DNA from: Thioclava sp. SK-1 | GTDB taxonomy: Bacteria; Pseudomonadota; Alphaproteobacteria; Rhodobacterales; Rhodobacteraceae | DNA length: 64,000 bases | Direction: 5' to 3' | Assembly (NCBI RefSeq): GCF_001705665.1 | Contig: NZ_MDHA01000025.1 | Span: 186,001-250,000, forward strand | Part shown: one piece after another, positions 16,651-26,150 of the stretch | Layout of the letters: the number at the start of each line of letters is the position of its first letter | Position numbering within the stretch: position 1 is the first letter of the stretch | Program-made: the position numbers and the translations under genes | Notes under the pieces: model-generated | Databases searched by the model: none | Told to the model about the DNA's origin: nothing | What the model saw: the letters and a program-made list of their open reading frames with translations, nothing else

Positions 16651-18074
16651 CACAGGCCCCAAACCCCGCTGAGGCCACACTGCCCAGCACCCGCCGCAAC
16701 GCTGGCTTTGAACCCGATATTCTGGTGATCGAAGACACCCCGACGCTGCGGTTGATATATGAACAATATTTGGCGTCGATGGGGCTGACGGTCGCAACCG
16801 CCGAGACGGCCGCTGCAGGGATGCAAATTTTCGCGGAATATGCCCCCCCGGTGGTGATTCTGGATCTGCTTCTGCCCGATCGCGACGGGCTCGAAATGTT
16901 GCGCGATATGCTGCGGATGCGCCCCGGTGCTGCGATTATCGTCGTGACGGCGGATCGTTCGGTGGATCGGGCAGTCACCGCGATGCGATCTGGCGCACAG
17001 GATTTCTTGGTAAAACCGGTGGCCGAAACCCGGTTGGCCTCGGTTGTGCAAAACGCCCGCAGGGCCGTGGCCATGGCCCAACCCGACCACCACGGTCCGC
17101 AGGCCGGGGCCTTGGCGGGGTTCATCGGCACTTCTGCCAAAATGACGCGGGTTTATGACATGATCCGCTCTACCGCGCGGTCAATGGCCCCGGTTTTCAT
17201 CACGGGCGAATCCGGCACCGGCAAAGAGCTATGCGCCGAAGCGATCCACGCGCTTTCCCCACGCGCGGCAGAGAAATTCGTGGTGCTCGACGGGTCATCG
17301 CTTAGCACGGACCGTTTCGATTCCGAGGTATTTGGCCATTTGCGGGGCGCTGTATCCGGGGCCACTGCGGATATGCCCGGCGCGCTGCAACGTGCCGATG
17401 GCGGCACCTTGTTTCTGGATAAGATAGATGAACTGGATCTGGGGCTGCAAGCAAAGCTGCTGCGGTTTTTACACAGCACAAGCTTTCGCCCACTGGGCGC
17501 AACCGAACCGCGCAAAGCAGATATTCGGCTGATCACATCCACCACGCGCCCCGCCCATGCCGCGATCGAAGGCGGGCATTTGCGAAATGATTTGTTTTAC
17601 CGGCTTTGCGTCGTGCCAATTCAGATGCCACCGCTGCGCGAGCGTCCCGAGGATATCGGCCCAATCGCTGAAACCTTGCTGCGCAAATTCGCCGCGATTG
17701 AAAACCGGGCCTTCACCCGCATCAGCCCGCAGGCCCATGCAATTTTGCAAGCCCAGGATTGGCCCGGCAATATCCGACAATTGACCAATGTGCTACGGTC
17801 AATCACCGTGCTGCATGATGCGCCTGAGCTGGTATCAGCTATGCTGCCCAGCGACCTAAGCGTGTTGGCCAGCCCCGGCCGCGGCCCACAATCAGCCCCC
17901 ACGGGCAATCCCAGCTTTGCCGGACAAACCCTTGCGCAAATAGAACGTGCCGTGATCGAAGACGCCCTGCACCGCCACGACGGCTCCGTATCCCAAACCG
18001 CGCGTGAGCTGGACCTCGCACCATCAACCCTCTATCGAAAAATCGATCATTGGAAAAAAACCGACGTCCCCTAG
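16647..18074 (+). CDS. NtrC/LuxO-type response regulator with altered AAA+ motifs
   Basis: 475 residues: receiver domain (about 22-140; phospho-Asp73 in VVILDLLLPD), AAA+ domain (about 157-385) and Fis-type helix-turn-helix (about 430-470; SVSQTARELDLAPSTLYRKI). Walker A is normal (GESGTGKE, 187-194) and the arginine-finger region RNDLFYRL is kept. Walker B reads GGTLFLDKI: the catalytic Glu after Asp258 is Lys259. The sigma-54-contacting loop is GAVSGA (234-239) instead of GAFTGA. ATP hydrolysis and sigma-54 activation are therefore questionable; it may act as a phosphorylation-controlled DNA-binding regulator on another holoenzyme. Coupled to the kinase by ATGA overlap. Confidence 0.9.
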   Translation: MTQAPNPAEATLPSTRRNAGFEPDILVIEDTPTLRLIYEQYLASMGLTVATAETAAAGMQIFAEYAPPVVILDLLLPDRDGLEMLRDMLRMRPGAAIIVVTADRSVDRAVTAMRSGAQDFLVKPVAETRLASVVQNARRAVAMAQPDHHGPQAGALAGFIGTSAKMTRVYDMIRSTARSMAPVFITGESGTGKELCAEAIHALSPRAAEKFVVLDGSSLSTDRFDSEVFGHLRGAVSGATADMPGALQRADGGTLFLDKIDELDLGLQAKLLRFLHSTSFRPLGATEPRKADIRLITSTTRPAHAAIEGGHLRNDLFYRLCVVPIQMPPLRERPEDIGPIAETLLRKFAAIENRAFTRISPQAHAILQAQDWPGNIRQLTNVLRSITVLHDAPELVSAMLPSDLSVLASPGRGPQSAPTGNPSFAGQTLAQIERAVIEDALHRHDGSVSQTARELDLAPSTLYRKIDHWKKTDVP

Positions 18075-18080
18075 GAGGGG

Positions 18081-18842
18081 TCAGGCGAATTGTTCGCTCA
18101 TCAGACGCTCTTCCAGCCCATGACCCGGGTCGAAAAGCAGGCGGTGTTTGATCACAGGCTCGGCTTTGATTTCCACCCATAACACCGATTTCACCGAGCG
18201 CGAATCCGCGTCAGACATCACCGGGCGCTTTTCGGGTTCCAGCACGTCGAAACGAACCGAGGCCGTGTCGGGCAAGATCGCGCCGCGCCAGCGGCGTGGG
18301 CGGAAACAGGCGATCCCGGTCAGCGCCAGAACATCCGCCCCAATCGGCAGAATCGGGCCATGCGCCGAATAGTTATAGGCGGTCGACCCGGCAGGCGTTG
18401 ATAAAATCGCGCCATCACAGATCAGCTCTTCCATGCGCACTTTGCCATTCACGGAAATTCTGAGCTTGGCAGCCTGCGGTCCAGCACGCAGCAATGAAAC
18501 CTCATTAAAGGCCTGCGCGGTATGCAGCTCCCCATCGGTTGTCAATGCACGCATCGACAGCGGCTTAATCTCGGCCTCTTCAGCCAGTTCAAGACGGTCT
18601 GGCAGATCATCGGGCGCATAATTGTTCATCAAGAAACCAATGGTGCCCCGATTCATACCATATACAGGTAAGCCCGTGTTTTGATGCAGACATTGCAGCA
18701 TGAACCCATCGCCACCCAAGGCGATTACCACGTCAGATTCTTCCAGCTCGGACTGACCATAATAGCCGGTCAGCTCCCCCAAAGCCTCTTGTGCGCTTGC
18801 CTGCATCGCGGCGGCAAAATGCATCTTTCTTGGCCTGATCAA
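18081..18842 (-). CDS. nadK: NAD kinase
   Basis: Phosphorylates NAD to NADP. 253 residues, the family length, if the TTG at 18842 is used; an AAGGAGG ribosome site sits at good spacing and the downstream ATG would cut RPRK. The signature GGDGFMLQCLH and the second motif CDGAILSTPAGSTAYNYSAHGPI are intact. It ends six bases from the response regulator stop, convergently, with no visible terminator. Confidence 0.95.
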   Translation of the reverse strand: MIRPRKMHFAAAMQASAQEALGELTGYYGQSELEESDVVIALGGDGFMLQCLHQNTGLPVYGMNRGTIGFLMNNYAPDDLPDRLELAEEAEIKPLSMRALTTDGELHTAQAFNEVSLLRAGPQAAKLRISVNGKVRMEELICDGAILSTPAGSTAYNYSAHGPILPIGADVLALTGIACFRPRRWRGAILPDTASVRFDVLEPEKRPVMSDADSRSVKSVLWVEIKAEPVIKHRLLFDPGHGLEERLMSEQFA

Positions 18843-19037
18843 GCCCGTCTCCTCCTTGGTCTGGCCCATCGCCGGCCCCAAGGATAGACCAATGCCATTG
18901 GCAAAACACAAGCCGTAAAACCCGAAGTTTTTGGGCATCTGCCGCAGCTTGTCGCGATTTTGTCGTCTCTGACGCTTTTCGCCCGGCGAATTGTGCGATA
19001 AACGACCCGCGACATTCCTTCCTGGGAGATCTTGAGA

Positions 19038-20330
19038 ATGACCGATCAGCGCGATGCCGGCTTCTTCACTGAAAGCCTTGAAACCCGTGACCCCGACCTG
19101 TTCGGCGCGATCCGCAACGAACTGGGCCGCCAGCGTGACGAGATCGAACTGATCGCGTCCGAGAACATCGTTTCGGCGGCTGTTATGGAAGCGCAGGGCT
19201 CTGTCCTGACCAATAAATATGCCGAAGGCTATCCGGGCCGCCGCTATTACGGCGGATGCCAGTTCGCAGACGTTGCCGAGAACCTGGCCATCGACCGCGC
19301 GAAACAGCTGTTCGGCTGTGAATTTGCCAATGTGCAGCCCAATTCGGGCAGCCAGGCGAACCAAGGTGTGTTTCAGGCGCTGCTGCAGCCGGGCGACACG
19401 ATCCTTGGTATGTCACTGGATGCTGGCGGCCACCTGACCCACGGTGCCAAGCCGAACCAATCGGGCAAATGGTTCAACGCCATCCAATATGGTGTGCGTC
19501 AGCAAGATCAGCGTCTGGATTACGATCAGGTGCAAGAGCTGGCAACCGAGCATAAGCCGAAGATGATCATTGCCGGTGGTTCGGCCATTCCACGTCAGAT
19601 CGATTTTGCCAAGATGCGCGAAATTGCAGATTCGGTTGGCGCCTATCTGATGGTTGACATGGCGCATTTCGCCGGTCTGGTCGCCGGTGGTCAGCATCCG
19701 TCACCGTTCCCCTATGCCGATGTGGCGACAACCACGACGCATAAAACCCTGCGCGGCCCGCGTGGCGGCATGATCTTGACCAATGACGAGGCGATCGCGA
19801 AGAAGGTCAATTCTGCGATCTTCCCTGGTATTCAAGGTGGCCCGTTGATGCATGTTATCGCCGGTAAGGCCGTGGCCTTTGGCGAAGCCCTGCGCCCGGA
19901 ATTCAAGGTCTATGCACAGCAGGTCGTCAAGAACGCACAAGCCTTGGCCGATGAGCTGATGAAAGGTGGCCTTGATATCGTCACCGGCGGCACCGACACC
20001 CATGTCATGCTGGTCGACCTTCGCCCCAAAGGCGTGAAGGGCAACACCACTGACAAGGCCCTGGGCCGTGCGCATATCACATGCAACAAGAACGGCATCC
20101 CGTTTGACCCTGAAAAACCAACCGTAACATCGGGCATTCGCTTGGGCACGCCAGCTGGCACCACGCGCGGATTCAAAGAAGATGACTTCCGCGAAATCGG
20201 CCGGTTGATCGTTGAGGTCGTGGACGGTTTGGCCGCCAATGGCGAAGACGGCAACGCCGAAGTTGAGGCCGCAGTGCGCGCGAAGGTCGCAGATCTATGC
20301 GCCCGTTTCCCGCTGTATCCCAACCTGTGA
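19038..20330 (+). CDS. glyA: Serine hydroxymethyltransferase
   Basis: PLP enzyme that converts serine plus tetrahydrofolate to glycine plus 5,10-methylene-THF. About 430 residues. Motifs: [23 protein letters not shown], the substrate segment [12 protein letters not shown], and the PLP Lys in [14 protein letters not shown]. The ATG at 19038 has GGAG nine bases upstream; a TTG two codons earlier is less likely. Expressed divergently from nadK across 195 bp; a strong terminator follows. Confidence 0.98.
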   Translation: MTDQRDAGFFTESLETRDPDLFGAIRNELGRQRDEIELIASENIVSAAVMEAQGSVLTNKYAEGYPGRRYYGGCQFADVAENLAIDRAKQLFGCEFANVQPNSGSQANQGVFQALLQPGDTILGMSLDAGGHLTHGAKPNQSGKWFNAIQYGVRQQDQRLDYDQVQELATEHKPKMIIAGGSAIPRQIDFAKMREIADSVGAYLMVDMAHFAGLVAGGQHPSPFPYADVATTTTHKTLRGPRGGMILTNDEAIAKKVNSAIFPGIQGGPLMHVIAGKAVAFGEALRPEFKVYAQQVVKNAQALADELMKGGLDIVTGGTDTHVMLVDLRPKGVKGNTTDKALGRAHITCNKNGIPFDPEKPTVTSGIRLGTPAGTTRGFKEDDFREIGRLIVEVVDGLAANGEDGNAEVEAAVRAKVADLCARFPLYPNL

Positions 20331-20352
20331 TGTGACGGATCATAAAATTAGA

Positions 20353-20378
20353 AGGGCTCCGTTTTCGGAGCCCTTTTT
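20353..20378 (+). terminator. Rho-independent terminator of glyA
   Basis: Nine-base stem AGGGCTCCG / CGGAGCCCT with loop TTTT, followed by a T-run. Confidence 0.93.
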
Positions 20379-20404
20379 ACATGATGCGACACCGTATCAA
20401 AGTG

Positions 20405-20782
20405 TCACAGAGTAATCTGGCCCGTTGCCATGGCCCAGACCAGCATCGCGCCGCCCGTCACCGCCACAATAAACACGATGGAGGTCACAGCCCGCAGCGC
20501 ACCCTGCATCAAACGCGCCTGTGCGCCAAGCGGTTCAAGATATTTCGCGCAGGTTTTGAAATCACGCTCCACCGCGCGGGCATCAAGCTGCATCACCAGT
20601 TTTGGCGCGGCCATGATCTGTTCGCGCTGCGCAAGACGTAGACCGGCCTGGCGCACCTTGCGCGGCAAGCTCCGCGAGCGGCTGTCGATCCGCGTGCGTA
20701 GATCCACGCCCTTGGCCCCTAGACGCTGTGCCAGAAGGCGGGAAATATGGTTGATCTTTTTTTGTAAATCGGCGGGATTCAT
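20405..20782 (-). CDS. Conserved small membrane protein
   Basis: 125 residues, function unknown. A basic, helical N-terminal region (about 1-90) precedes one membrane helix close to the C-terminus (about 98-120, SIVFIVAVTGGAMLVWAM). I do not recognise a named family. It lies between the glyA terminator and a divergent esterase. The AAGGAGA-like sequence before the ATG and a family-typical small size support it as real. Confidence 0.75.
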   Translation of the reverse strand: MNPADLQKKINHISRLLAQRLGAKGVDLRTRIDSRSRSLPRKVRQAGLRLAQREQIMAAPKLVMQLDARAVERDFKTCAKYLEPLGAQARLMQGALRAVTSIVFIVAVTGGAMLVWAMATGQITL

Positions 20783-20907
20783 CGGCCTCTCCTTGCGTGG
20801 CGCAGGTTAGGATTTCACGCCACCAAGGGCAAGCAATCCGCCACAATTGTGATGCACAACAAAAACGGGGCTGGCGCAAGTTTGCGCAACGCGCTAGCCA
20901 TGTCGCT

Positions 20908-21672
20908 ATGTTGAACACTGTCTCTCAGGGCTCGGCCACCGAGCAACCGCCGCTACTGATTGTGCATGGGCTGTTTGGGTCCGCGCGCAACTGGGGTGTA
21001 ATCCAAAAACGGCTGTCCTCAGACCGTGAGGTGATCACCGTTGATCAACGAAATCATGGAGATAGCGGCTGGACTGAAACGCATAGCTATGCCGATATGG
21101 CCAGCGATCTCGCTGAGGTAATCGACGCCCATGGCGGACAGATGGATGTGCTGGGCCATTCGATGGGCGGCAAGGCGGCGATGTATCTGGCCCTGACCCA
21201 GCCTGAAAAAATTGGCAAGCTGATCGTGGCCGATATTGCACCCGTGACCTATCGTCATACCCAAATGCATTTGGTGAAGGCAATGAAGGCACTGGACACG
21301 CAGGATTTGACCCTGCGGTCCGAGGCCAATAAACGCCTATCCAAGGATATTGACACCGAAGCGGTGCGCGCTTTCTTGTTGCAATCGCTTGACCTGAAGG
21401 CAGAGCCTGCACGCTGGAAGCTGAATCTGGACGTGCTTGAAGCCGAGATGAACAAGATCCTCAGCTTTCCTGAGGTGGATGCTGTCTTTGATCGCCCTGC
21501 CCTATTCGTCTATGGAGGCGCGTCTGATTACCTTACCGATGATGGACGTAAGAAGATCGATACGCTGTTCCCACAGGCCGAATTTTCGAAGATCGACGGC
21601 GCGGGTCATTGGCTTCACGCCGAAAAGCCCCGTGAATTTGAGGCCGTAGTGCAAGAATTCATCACTGGCTAA
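20908..21672 (+). CDS. Alpha/beta hydrolase (YbfF-like esterase)
   Basis: 254 residues from the ATG opening MLNTVSQG. Oxyanion strand LLIVHGLFGSARNWG, nucleophile elbow GHSMGGKAAM (Ser), and catalytic Asp/His in VYGGASDY and GAGHWLH complete the triad. It resembles the YbfF esterase family acting on short acyl esters or thioesters; the physiological substrate is unknown. The frame extends upstream to 20797, but that part is not conserved-looking and overlaps the divergent promoter. Confidence 0.9.
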   Translation: MLNTVSQGSATEQPPLLIVHGLFGSARNWGVIQKRLSSDREVITVDQRNHGDSGWTETHSYADMASDLAEVIDAHGGQMDVLGHSMGGKAAMYLALTQPEKIGKLIVADIAPVTYRHTQMHLVKAMKALDTQDLTLRSEANKRLSKDIDTEAVRAFLLQSLDLKAEPARWKLNLDVLEAEMNKILSFPEVDAVFDRPALFVYGGASDYLTDDGRKKIDTLFPQAEFSKIDGAGHWLHAEKPREFEAVVQEFITG

Positions 21673-21675
21673 GGC

Positions 21676-21987
21676 CTAACATCGCATACGAAAGCGCGCC
21701 TCCCCGGTATCGCCGGGAAGCGAGGGGGATTTCAGCGGCCCGGCCGCTGGCCCCGCCACGGTGCAACCGCTGGCCTGCTGTGCCGCGCTGCGCATCAATT
21801 CAGGCACCTGATCGCGTGCCGCCCGCGGTAGCCATCCCAGCCGCACCACCTCTACCGCGCCACCAATATCATAGACGGCGAAGCGGATGCCCTGCAGCAC
21901 TATCTCGGAACGCTGCGCGCCCCAAAATTGCGGCGCGGGCGAATGTGAACAGCCAGCGCATACCAGTATCCACCAAACCAAACGCAT
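21676..21987 (-). CDS. Small probable lipoprotein, unknown function
   Basis: 103 residues. The N-terminus MRLVWWILVCAGC is a short signal ending in a lipobox-like CAG-C (the -3 Cys is atypical). The mature part has no domain I recognise. The ATG is preceded by AGGAGG at good spacing, which decides this start over the one six codons upstream. It is convergent with the esterase and in the same direction as the metallophosphoesterase. Confidence 0.72.
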   Translation of the reverse strand: MRLVWWILVCAGCSHSPAPQFWGAQRSEIVLQGIRFAVYDIGGAVEVVRLGWLPRAARDQVPELMRSAAQQASGCTVAGPAAGPLKSPSLPGDTGEARFRMRC

Positions 21988-22040
21988 CGGACCCTCCTGA
22001 TCCACAGGCTGGCCGATGGATGGTTAACAAAGCGTATAAA

Positions 22041-22859
22041 TCACCGCGCCGATCGCGTCGCCGCAGCTACGGGGACCGGTCGCCATTCGCGGGCGAATTT
22101 TCCAAAGGTTTCGGACACAACCGCCCGAAACCCTTGGCCTGCGGGCGCTTCATAGCGGGTAATCGTTAGTTCTCCGCCGCGCTCCTCTATCATGTTAAAC
22201 GTGTTGGGCGCGCCCCTTAGACGTGTCGACAGGCCCGTGCCCGCCTGCACAAACATCAACCCCGGTGCGGCACGAAACGGACCGGAGGAAGCTTCGTGCA
22301 GATGTCCCGACAGGACCAGATCCGCACCGCAATCCGACAGCTGTTTCAACGCCGCCTGCGCCCCGTCCATCAGTTTCTTATCGGTGTCGGGGCCATGTTC
22401 CAGCGGGTGGTGCATTACAACGACGTTCAGCCGCGCGTCTGGGCCGTTTTCAAAGGCATGGCACACATGGCGCAGCATCCTTTGCGATATTTTACCGCGC
22501 TGCCACGCAAAGCGATTGACCGTGTTCACCCCGACCACATGCACCTGATCATCACGCCATTGCGGTTCCAACTGGTGATCAATCGCATTGCGATAACGCC
22601 GCCACGGAGCGATAAACCGCATGTAAAGATTATCCAAGGGCGTGTCGTGATTTCCCGGAACCGCTAGGACAGGCAGTTTGATTTGATCAATGAATTCCCT
22701 GGCCTGTGCAAATTGGCTGCGCCGCGCACGTTGCGTAAAATCACCTGAGATAATCACAAGGTCAGGCGCAAGCCGGTGGATCTGTTGTAACAACGGCTGC
22801 TCCAACTCCGGGTCGGAACGGCCGAAATGCAGATCGGATAGATGCACGATGCGTGTCAT
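22041..22859 (-). CDS. Metallophosphoesterase
   Basis: 272 residues of the calcineurin-like class: HLSDLHFGR, ISGDFTQRA, VPGNHDTPL, VMHHPLEHG and SGHLHEA supply all five metal-binding blocks. No signal peptide, so probably cytoplasmic; the fold resembles CpdA/Icc cAMP-phosphodiesterase relatives, but the substrate cannot be read from sequence. Its start overlaps the stop of the lipid-kinase-like gene by four bases, so the two are translationally coupled and may act on a common lipid or nucleotide product. Confidence 0.92.
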   Translation of the reverse strand: MTRIVHLSDLHFGRSDPELEQPLLQQIHRLAPDLVIISGDFTQRARRSQFAQAREFIDQIKLPVLAVPGNHDTPLDNLYMRFIAPWRRYRNAIDHQLEPQWRDDQVHVVGVNTVNRFAWQRGKISQRMLRHVCHAFENGPDARLNVVVMHHPLEHGPDTDKKLMDGAQAALKQLSDCGADLVLSGHLHEASSGPFRAAPGLMFVQAGTGLSTRLRGAPNTFNMIEERGGELTITRYEAPAGQGFRAVVSETFGKFAREWRPVPVAAATRSAR

Positions 22860-23818
22860 TCAGCGGCCTCCTGAAGCTGTGCGCCGTCTTGCGGCGGCAG
22901 AATGATTTTCAGCGATTTTTTTGACATATGAAATTTAAACGGGCTAAGGCTGCGTTGTTTTTCGCCGTCATAGGCCAGCAACGCGCGTTTGCGTTTTGTT
23001 TCAATCGTGATTTCACGACATGTCACAAGATCATAGTCGCGATCTTGAGCCATCGTGCGCGTAACCATGCGCCATGCCAGACGAAACAGCCCCATGCGGC
23101 CTTTTGAACGTGCGATGAGAACGGCGAATTTATCCTGCTCGATCGCCTCTGCACCGTTCAGATTGAACCGGTCCAGCTGATAGGCAGAGCGGGCAACAAA
23201 GATCAGCGGCGTCTTATGATAGGCAACGTGATGTTCGGTGGTGATTTTGGCGGACATCGGGCGCTGAAACCGTAAGAATGTTCGAATGACGGACCAATAG
23301 GCCACAATGCGGTGACGCCCCCAGCGACGGTAAATCGCCTCTCGTGCGCGCAGGATTTGAGGATAAATCCCTAAAGAAGCATTGTTTAAGAACACCTGCC
23401 CATTCACCGACCCGACGGAGATATCATGGGCATGGCCATCCAGAATTTGTTGTGCTGTTTCGGTTGGATCCTCTGATAAGCCAAGGCCACGCGCGTAAAA
23501 ATTGAACGTGCCCAATGGCAAGACCGCCATCGGGACCGGCTGACCCAACATTGCCTGCGCCACGGCCATGCACGTGCCATCCCCGCCCGCCGCCACAACC
23601 AGCTCTGCGCCATCCTCCAGCGCCTGTTGCACCGTCTGTGCGATCTCTGCCCCTGGTTTCCAGAAATAGATCCGGGCATTGGACCCAAATACGTCCTTGG
23701 CCGTCTCTAACGGCTCACGCGCACGGCTGTTTTGCCCACTTTTGGGATTTGCAATAATAGACACCCGCAGGTCGCGCCGCCCTGCGGCAAAGGATGTCTG
23801 TAAATCGGCGCGTGTCAT
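22856..23818 (-). CDS. Diacylglycerol kinase-family protein (DagK/YegS-like lipid kinase)
   Basis: About 320 residues. Nucleotide-binding motif VVAAGGDGTCMAVAQ, followed by LPLGTFNFYARGLG, is the DagK catalytic signature. The C-terminal beta-sandwich typical of YegS/DgkB follows. It probably phosphorylates a lipid head group at the membrane surface. I chose the ATG opening MTRADLQTS, preceded by AGGGG; upstream in-frame residues look non-coding. Coupled to the metallophosphoesterase. Confidence 0.9.
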   Translation of the reverse strand: MTRADLQTSFAAGRRDLRVSIIANPKSGQNSRAREPLETAKDVFGSNARIYFWKPGAEIAQTVQQALEDGAELVVAAGGDGTCMAVAQAMLGQPVPMAVLPLGTFNFYARGLGLSEDPTETAQQILDGHAHDISVGSVNGQVFLNNASLGIYPQILRAREAIYRRWGRHRIVAYWSVIRTFLRFQRPMSAKITTEHHVAYHKTPLIFVARSAYQLDRFNLNGAEAIEQDKFAVLIARSKGRMGLFRLAWRMVTRTMAQDRDYDLVTCREITIETKRKRALLAYDGEKQRSLSPFKFHMSKKSLKIILPPQDGAQLQEAAE

Positions 23819-23970
23819 GGCAAAACCCCTTGGGCAAAGTTCAAAACTCTTACCCATCAACGCGCGGATCATCGTCTGGTTTCCAGCACGCCGGAAAATT
23901 CAATGGGTTTGCCGCGCGCCCGTCGTCACGCTGGGTTCGTGCCGCACCCGCCGCATGTGGAATAAAATTG

Positions 23971-23985
23971 CGACACATAATGTCG
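23971..23985. promoter_or_regulatory. Inverted repeat CGACA-N5-TGTCG
   Basis: Perfect five-base arms about 165 bp upstream of the importer start. Possible regulator site; could be chance. Confidence 0.3.
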
Positions 23986-24032
23986 TTTTTGGTCCAATTC
24001 GGTCGCATCCTGTAACGTCAGCCTATAGAATG

Positions 24033-24049
24033 ATGCGAATTTCTCGCAT
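24033..24049. promoter_or_regulatory. Inverted repeat ATGCGA-N5-TCGCAT
   Basis: Perfect six-base arms about 100 bp upstream of the importer start, in AT-rich sequence, a typical operator position. Regulator unknown. Confidence 0.45.
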
Positions 24050-24151
24050 TTTCGTGACCGAGATCTAGGTTGCTATTGCAATCATCCATCTGTGGACGCG
24101 GCAGCCGCCCCATGATTGGACACTGATAATGCTGTCCCAAGGAGTAACCCG

Positions 24152-25153
24152 ATGAAGGCCAATCCAACGAAATATTTGCTTTCCGCTGCATTTTGCGCAC
24201 TGGCAGCGCCGGCGTTTGCCCAAGATGCCGAATGCGGCGATGTGCAAATTGCGGAAATGAACTGGGCATCTGCCGGCGTCGCCGCGTGGGTCGACAAGAT
24301 CGTGCTTGAAGCTGGCTATGGCTGCGATGTGACATTGGTCACCGGCGACACGATGCCGACATTCACTTCGATGAATGAAAAAGGCGAACCCGATGTCGCG
24401 CCTGAACTATGGGTCGACGCGGTCAAGGTCGCGCTGGATGCAGCAAAGGCCGAAGGCCGCCTAGTCGAAACCGTTCCGCTGCTGAAAGATGGCGGTGTGC
24501 AGGGCTGGTGGATCCCGAAATACATTCAAGACGCCCATCCCGACATCAAAACAGTTGCAGATGCCCTTGAACATCCAGAACTGTTCCCGGCGCCTGAAGA
24601 CCCCTCACGCGGTGGGGTGTATAACTGCCCGGCGGGTTGGAACTGCCAGATTTCAACAGCCAACCTATTTGAGGCCTATGGCGCAGAGGACAAAGGCTTT
24701 GATCTGGTAGATACCGGGTCGGCGGCTGGCTTGGACGGGTCGCTTGCGAATGCCTATGAGCGCGAGGAAGGTTGGATGGGCTATTACTGGGCTCCGACCG
24801 CGATCTTGGGCAAATATGACATGGTGCTCTTGGATGCGGGCGTTCCGCTGGACCGCGAGGCCTTCGACAATTGTACCGCGATTGCAGATTGCGCGGACCC
24901 ACAGCCAAATGCCTATCCGGTTGCCGATGTGAATACCGTCGTGACAAAGGAATTCGCGGACAACAATCCGATGACGGTTGAATATTTCAGCACGCGTCAA
25001 TGGGACAATGACACGGTGAATGGGATCCTTGCCTGGAAAGATGACAACCAGGCAACGAATGAAGACACAGCTTACTATTTCCTTGAAAACTATGACATCT
25101 GGAAAAGCTGGGTTGCGGAAGAGACCGCTGAAAAGATCGCAGACGAACTGTGA
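24152..25153 (+). CDS. Glycine betaine/choline-type ABC transporter substrate-binding protein
   Basis: 333 residues, OpuAC/ProX family. Signal peptide MKANPTKYLLSAAFCALAAPAFA, with cleavage after AFA. Multiple Trp and Tyr residues (e.g. MNWASAGVAAWV, QGWWIPKY, GWMGYYWAP) are of the kind that form the aromatic cage binding quaternary amines. The Cys pair in NCPAGWNC may be disulfide-bonded in the periplasm. The ATG follows AAGGAG. A hairpin after the stop separates it from the permease gene and could set the excess of binding protein. Whether the ligand is betaine, choline, carnitine or proline betaine cannot be decided here. Confidence 0.93.
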   Translation: MKANPTKYLLSAAFCALAAPAFAQDAECGDVQIAEMNWASAGVAAWVDKIVLEAGYGCDVTLVTGDTMPTFTSMNEKGEPDVAPELWVDAVKVALDAAKAEGRLVETVPLLKDGGVQGWWIPKYIQDAHPDIKTVADALEHPELFPAPEDPSRGGVYNCPAGWNCQISTANLFEAYGAEDKGFDLVDTGSAAGLDGSLANAYEREEGWMGYYWAPTAILGKYDMVLLDAGVPLDREAFDNCTAIADCADPQPNAYPVADVNTVVTKEFADNNPMTVEYFSTRQWDNDTVNGILAWKDDNQATNEDTAYYFLENYDIWKSWVAEETAEKIADEL

Positions 25154-25164
25154 TGACGGATTTT

Positions 25165-25187
25165 GGGCGCGGGAAATTTCCGCGCCC
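25165..25187 (+). other. Intra-operon hairpin after the binding-protein gene
   Basis: Eight-base stem GGGCGCGG / CCGCGCCC with a 7-base loop and no long U-run. Probably stabilises or partly terminates the transcript. Confidence 0.65.
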
Positions 25188-25241
25188 ATTTCCCATCAAC
25201 AGACGCCGATCATAAAGAATGCCAGACAGGAGACCTGACAC

Positions 25242-26150
25242 ATGGCATCATGCTGGGGACTGCCCGAACTACTGTGCGAATTTCCATCGCTCAGCAATAA
25301 ATCATTGCGCACAATGCGCACCACCATCGACGGCGGGTTTCGCGACCTTGTCCGAAGCTGGTCGGATGTTATCGATCAGGCCACCTGGCCGCTTCAGGTG
25401 TTTTTGAACACGCTGGAAGATATTTTCACCCAAACCCCGTGGTTCATCGTCATGGCTGTAATGCTGGGCATTGTCTATGCTGCATCGCGCAGCTGGAAGA
25501 CCGTGCTTGGCGCGTTCGCCGGGCTGATGTTCATTGGTATTTTTGACCTGTGGGAAGACACAATGACCACCTTGGCGATGGTCACTGTTGCCACATTAAT
25601 CGCGATTATTCTGGGCCTGCCCCTGGGCATCATGATGGCGCGGTCAGATCGGTTCAAATCAGTCCTCTCCCCGGTGTTGGACGTGATGCAAACCATGCCG
25701 TCTTTTGTCTATCTTATCCCGGTCGTGGTGATTTTCGGCATCGGCAAAGTGCCCGGTGTGATTGCCGTCGTAATCTATGCCGTCCCACCGATGATCCGCC
25801 TGACCAATCTGGGCATCCGTCTGGTCGACCAAGAAGTGATTGAGGCCGCCGACGCCTTTGGCTCTGATAGCCGGCAAAAACTGTGGGGCGTTCAGCTGCC
25901 ACTGGCCTTGCCGACGATTATGACCGGGGTCAACCAAACCATCATGATGGCGCTTGCGATGGTCGTTGTGGCCTCCATGGTAGGGGTTGGCGGGCTTGGC
26001 AAAAACGTGCTGCAAGCCATCAACAATCAGTTCTTCACCATCGGGTTTTTGAATGGTTTTGCGCTTGTCGCAATCGCGATTATCTTTGACCGCACATCGC
26101 AAGCCTTCGGGAAGCGGTTGCAAAAACATACGGAGACCGGCCATGACTGA
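25242..26150 (+). CDS. Betaine/choline-type ABC transporter permease
   Basis: 302 residues. About six membrane helices follow a soluble N-terminal stretch of some 60 residues. The BPD-transport inner-membrane signature EAADAFGSDSRQKLWGVQLPLALPTIMTG is the site that contacts the ATPase. The ATG has AGGAGA upstream. The stop overlaps the ATPase start by eight bases. Confidence 0.95.
   Translation: MASCWGLPELLCEFPSLSNKSLRTMRTTIDGGFRDLVRSWSDVIDQATWPLQVFLNTLEDIFTQTPWFIVMAVMLGIVYAASRSWKTVLGAFAGLMFIGIFDLWEDTMTTLAMVTVATLIAIILGLPLGIMMARSDRFKSVLSPVLDVMQTMPSFVYLIPVVVIFGIGKVPGVIAVVIYAVPPMIRLTNLGIRLVDQEVIEAADAFGSDSRQKLWGVQLPLALPTIMTGVNQTIMMALAMVVVASMVGVGGLGKNVLQAINNQFFTIGFLNGFALVAIAIIFDRTSQAFGKRLQKHTETGHD

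Larger units (their letters stand above)
23819..24151. other. 333-bp intergenic region upstream of the betaine importer
   Basis: No gene is seen. It separates the divergent lipid-kinase and importer genes and holds two inverted repeats listed separately. It is relatively AT-rich near 23960-24090, as expected for promoters. Confidence 0.6.

Noticed and set aside
18843-19037. Possible riboswitch upstream of glyA
   Set aside because: The 195-bp region shows no glycine- or SAM-type conserved core that I can recognise; it looks like an ordinary divergent promoter region.
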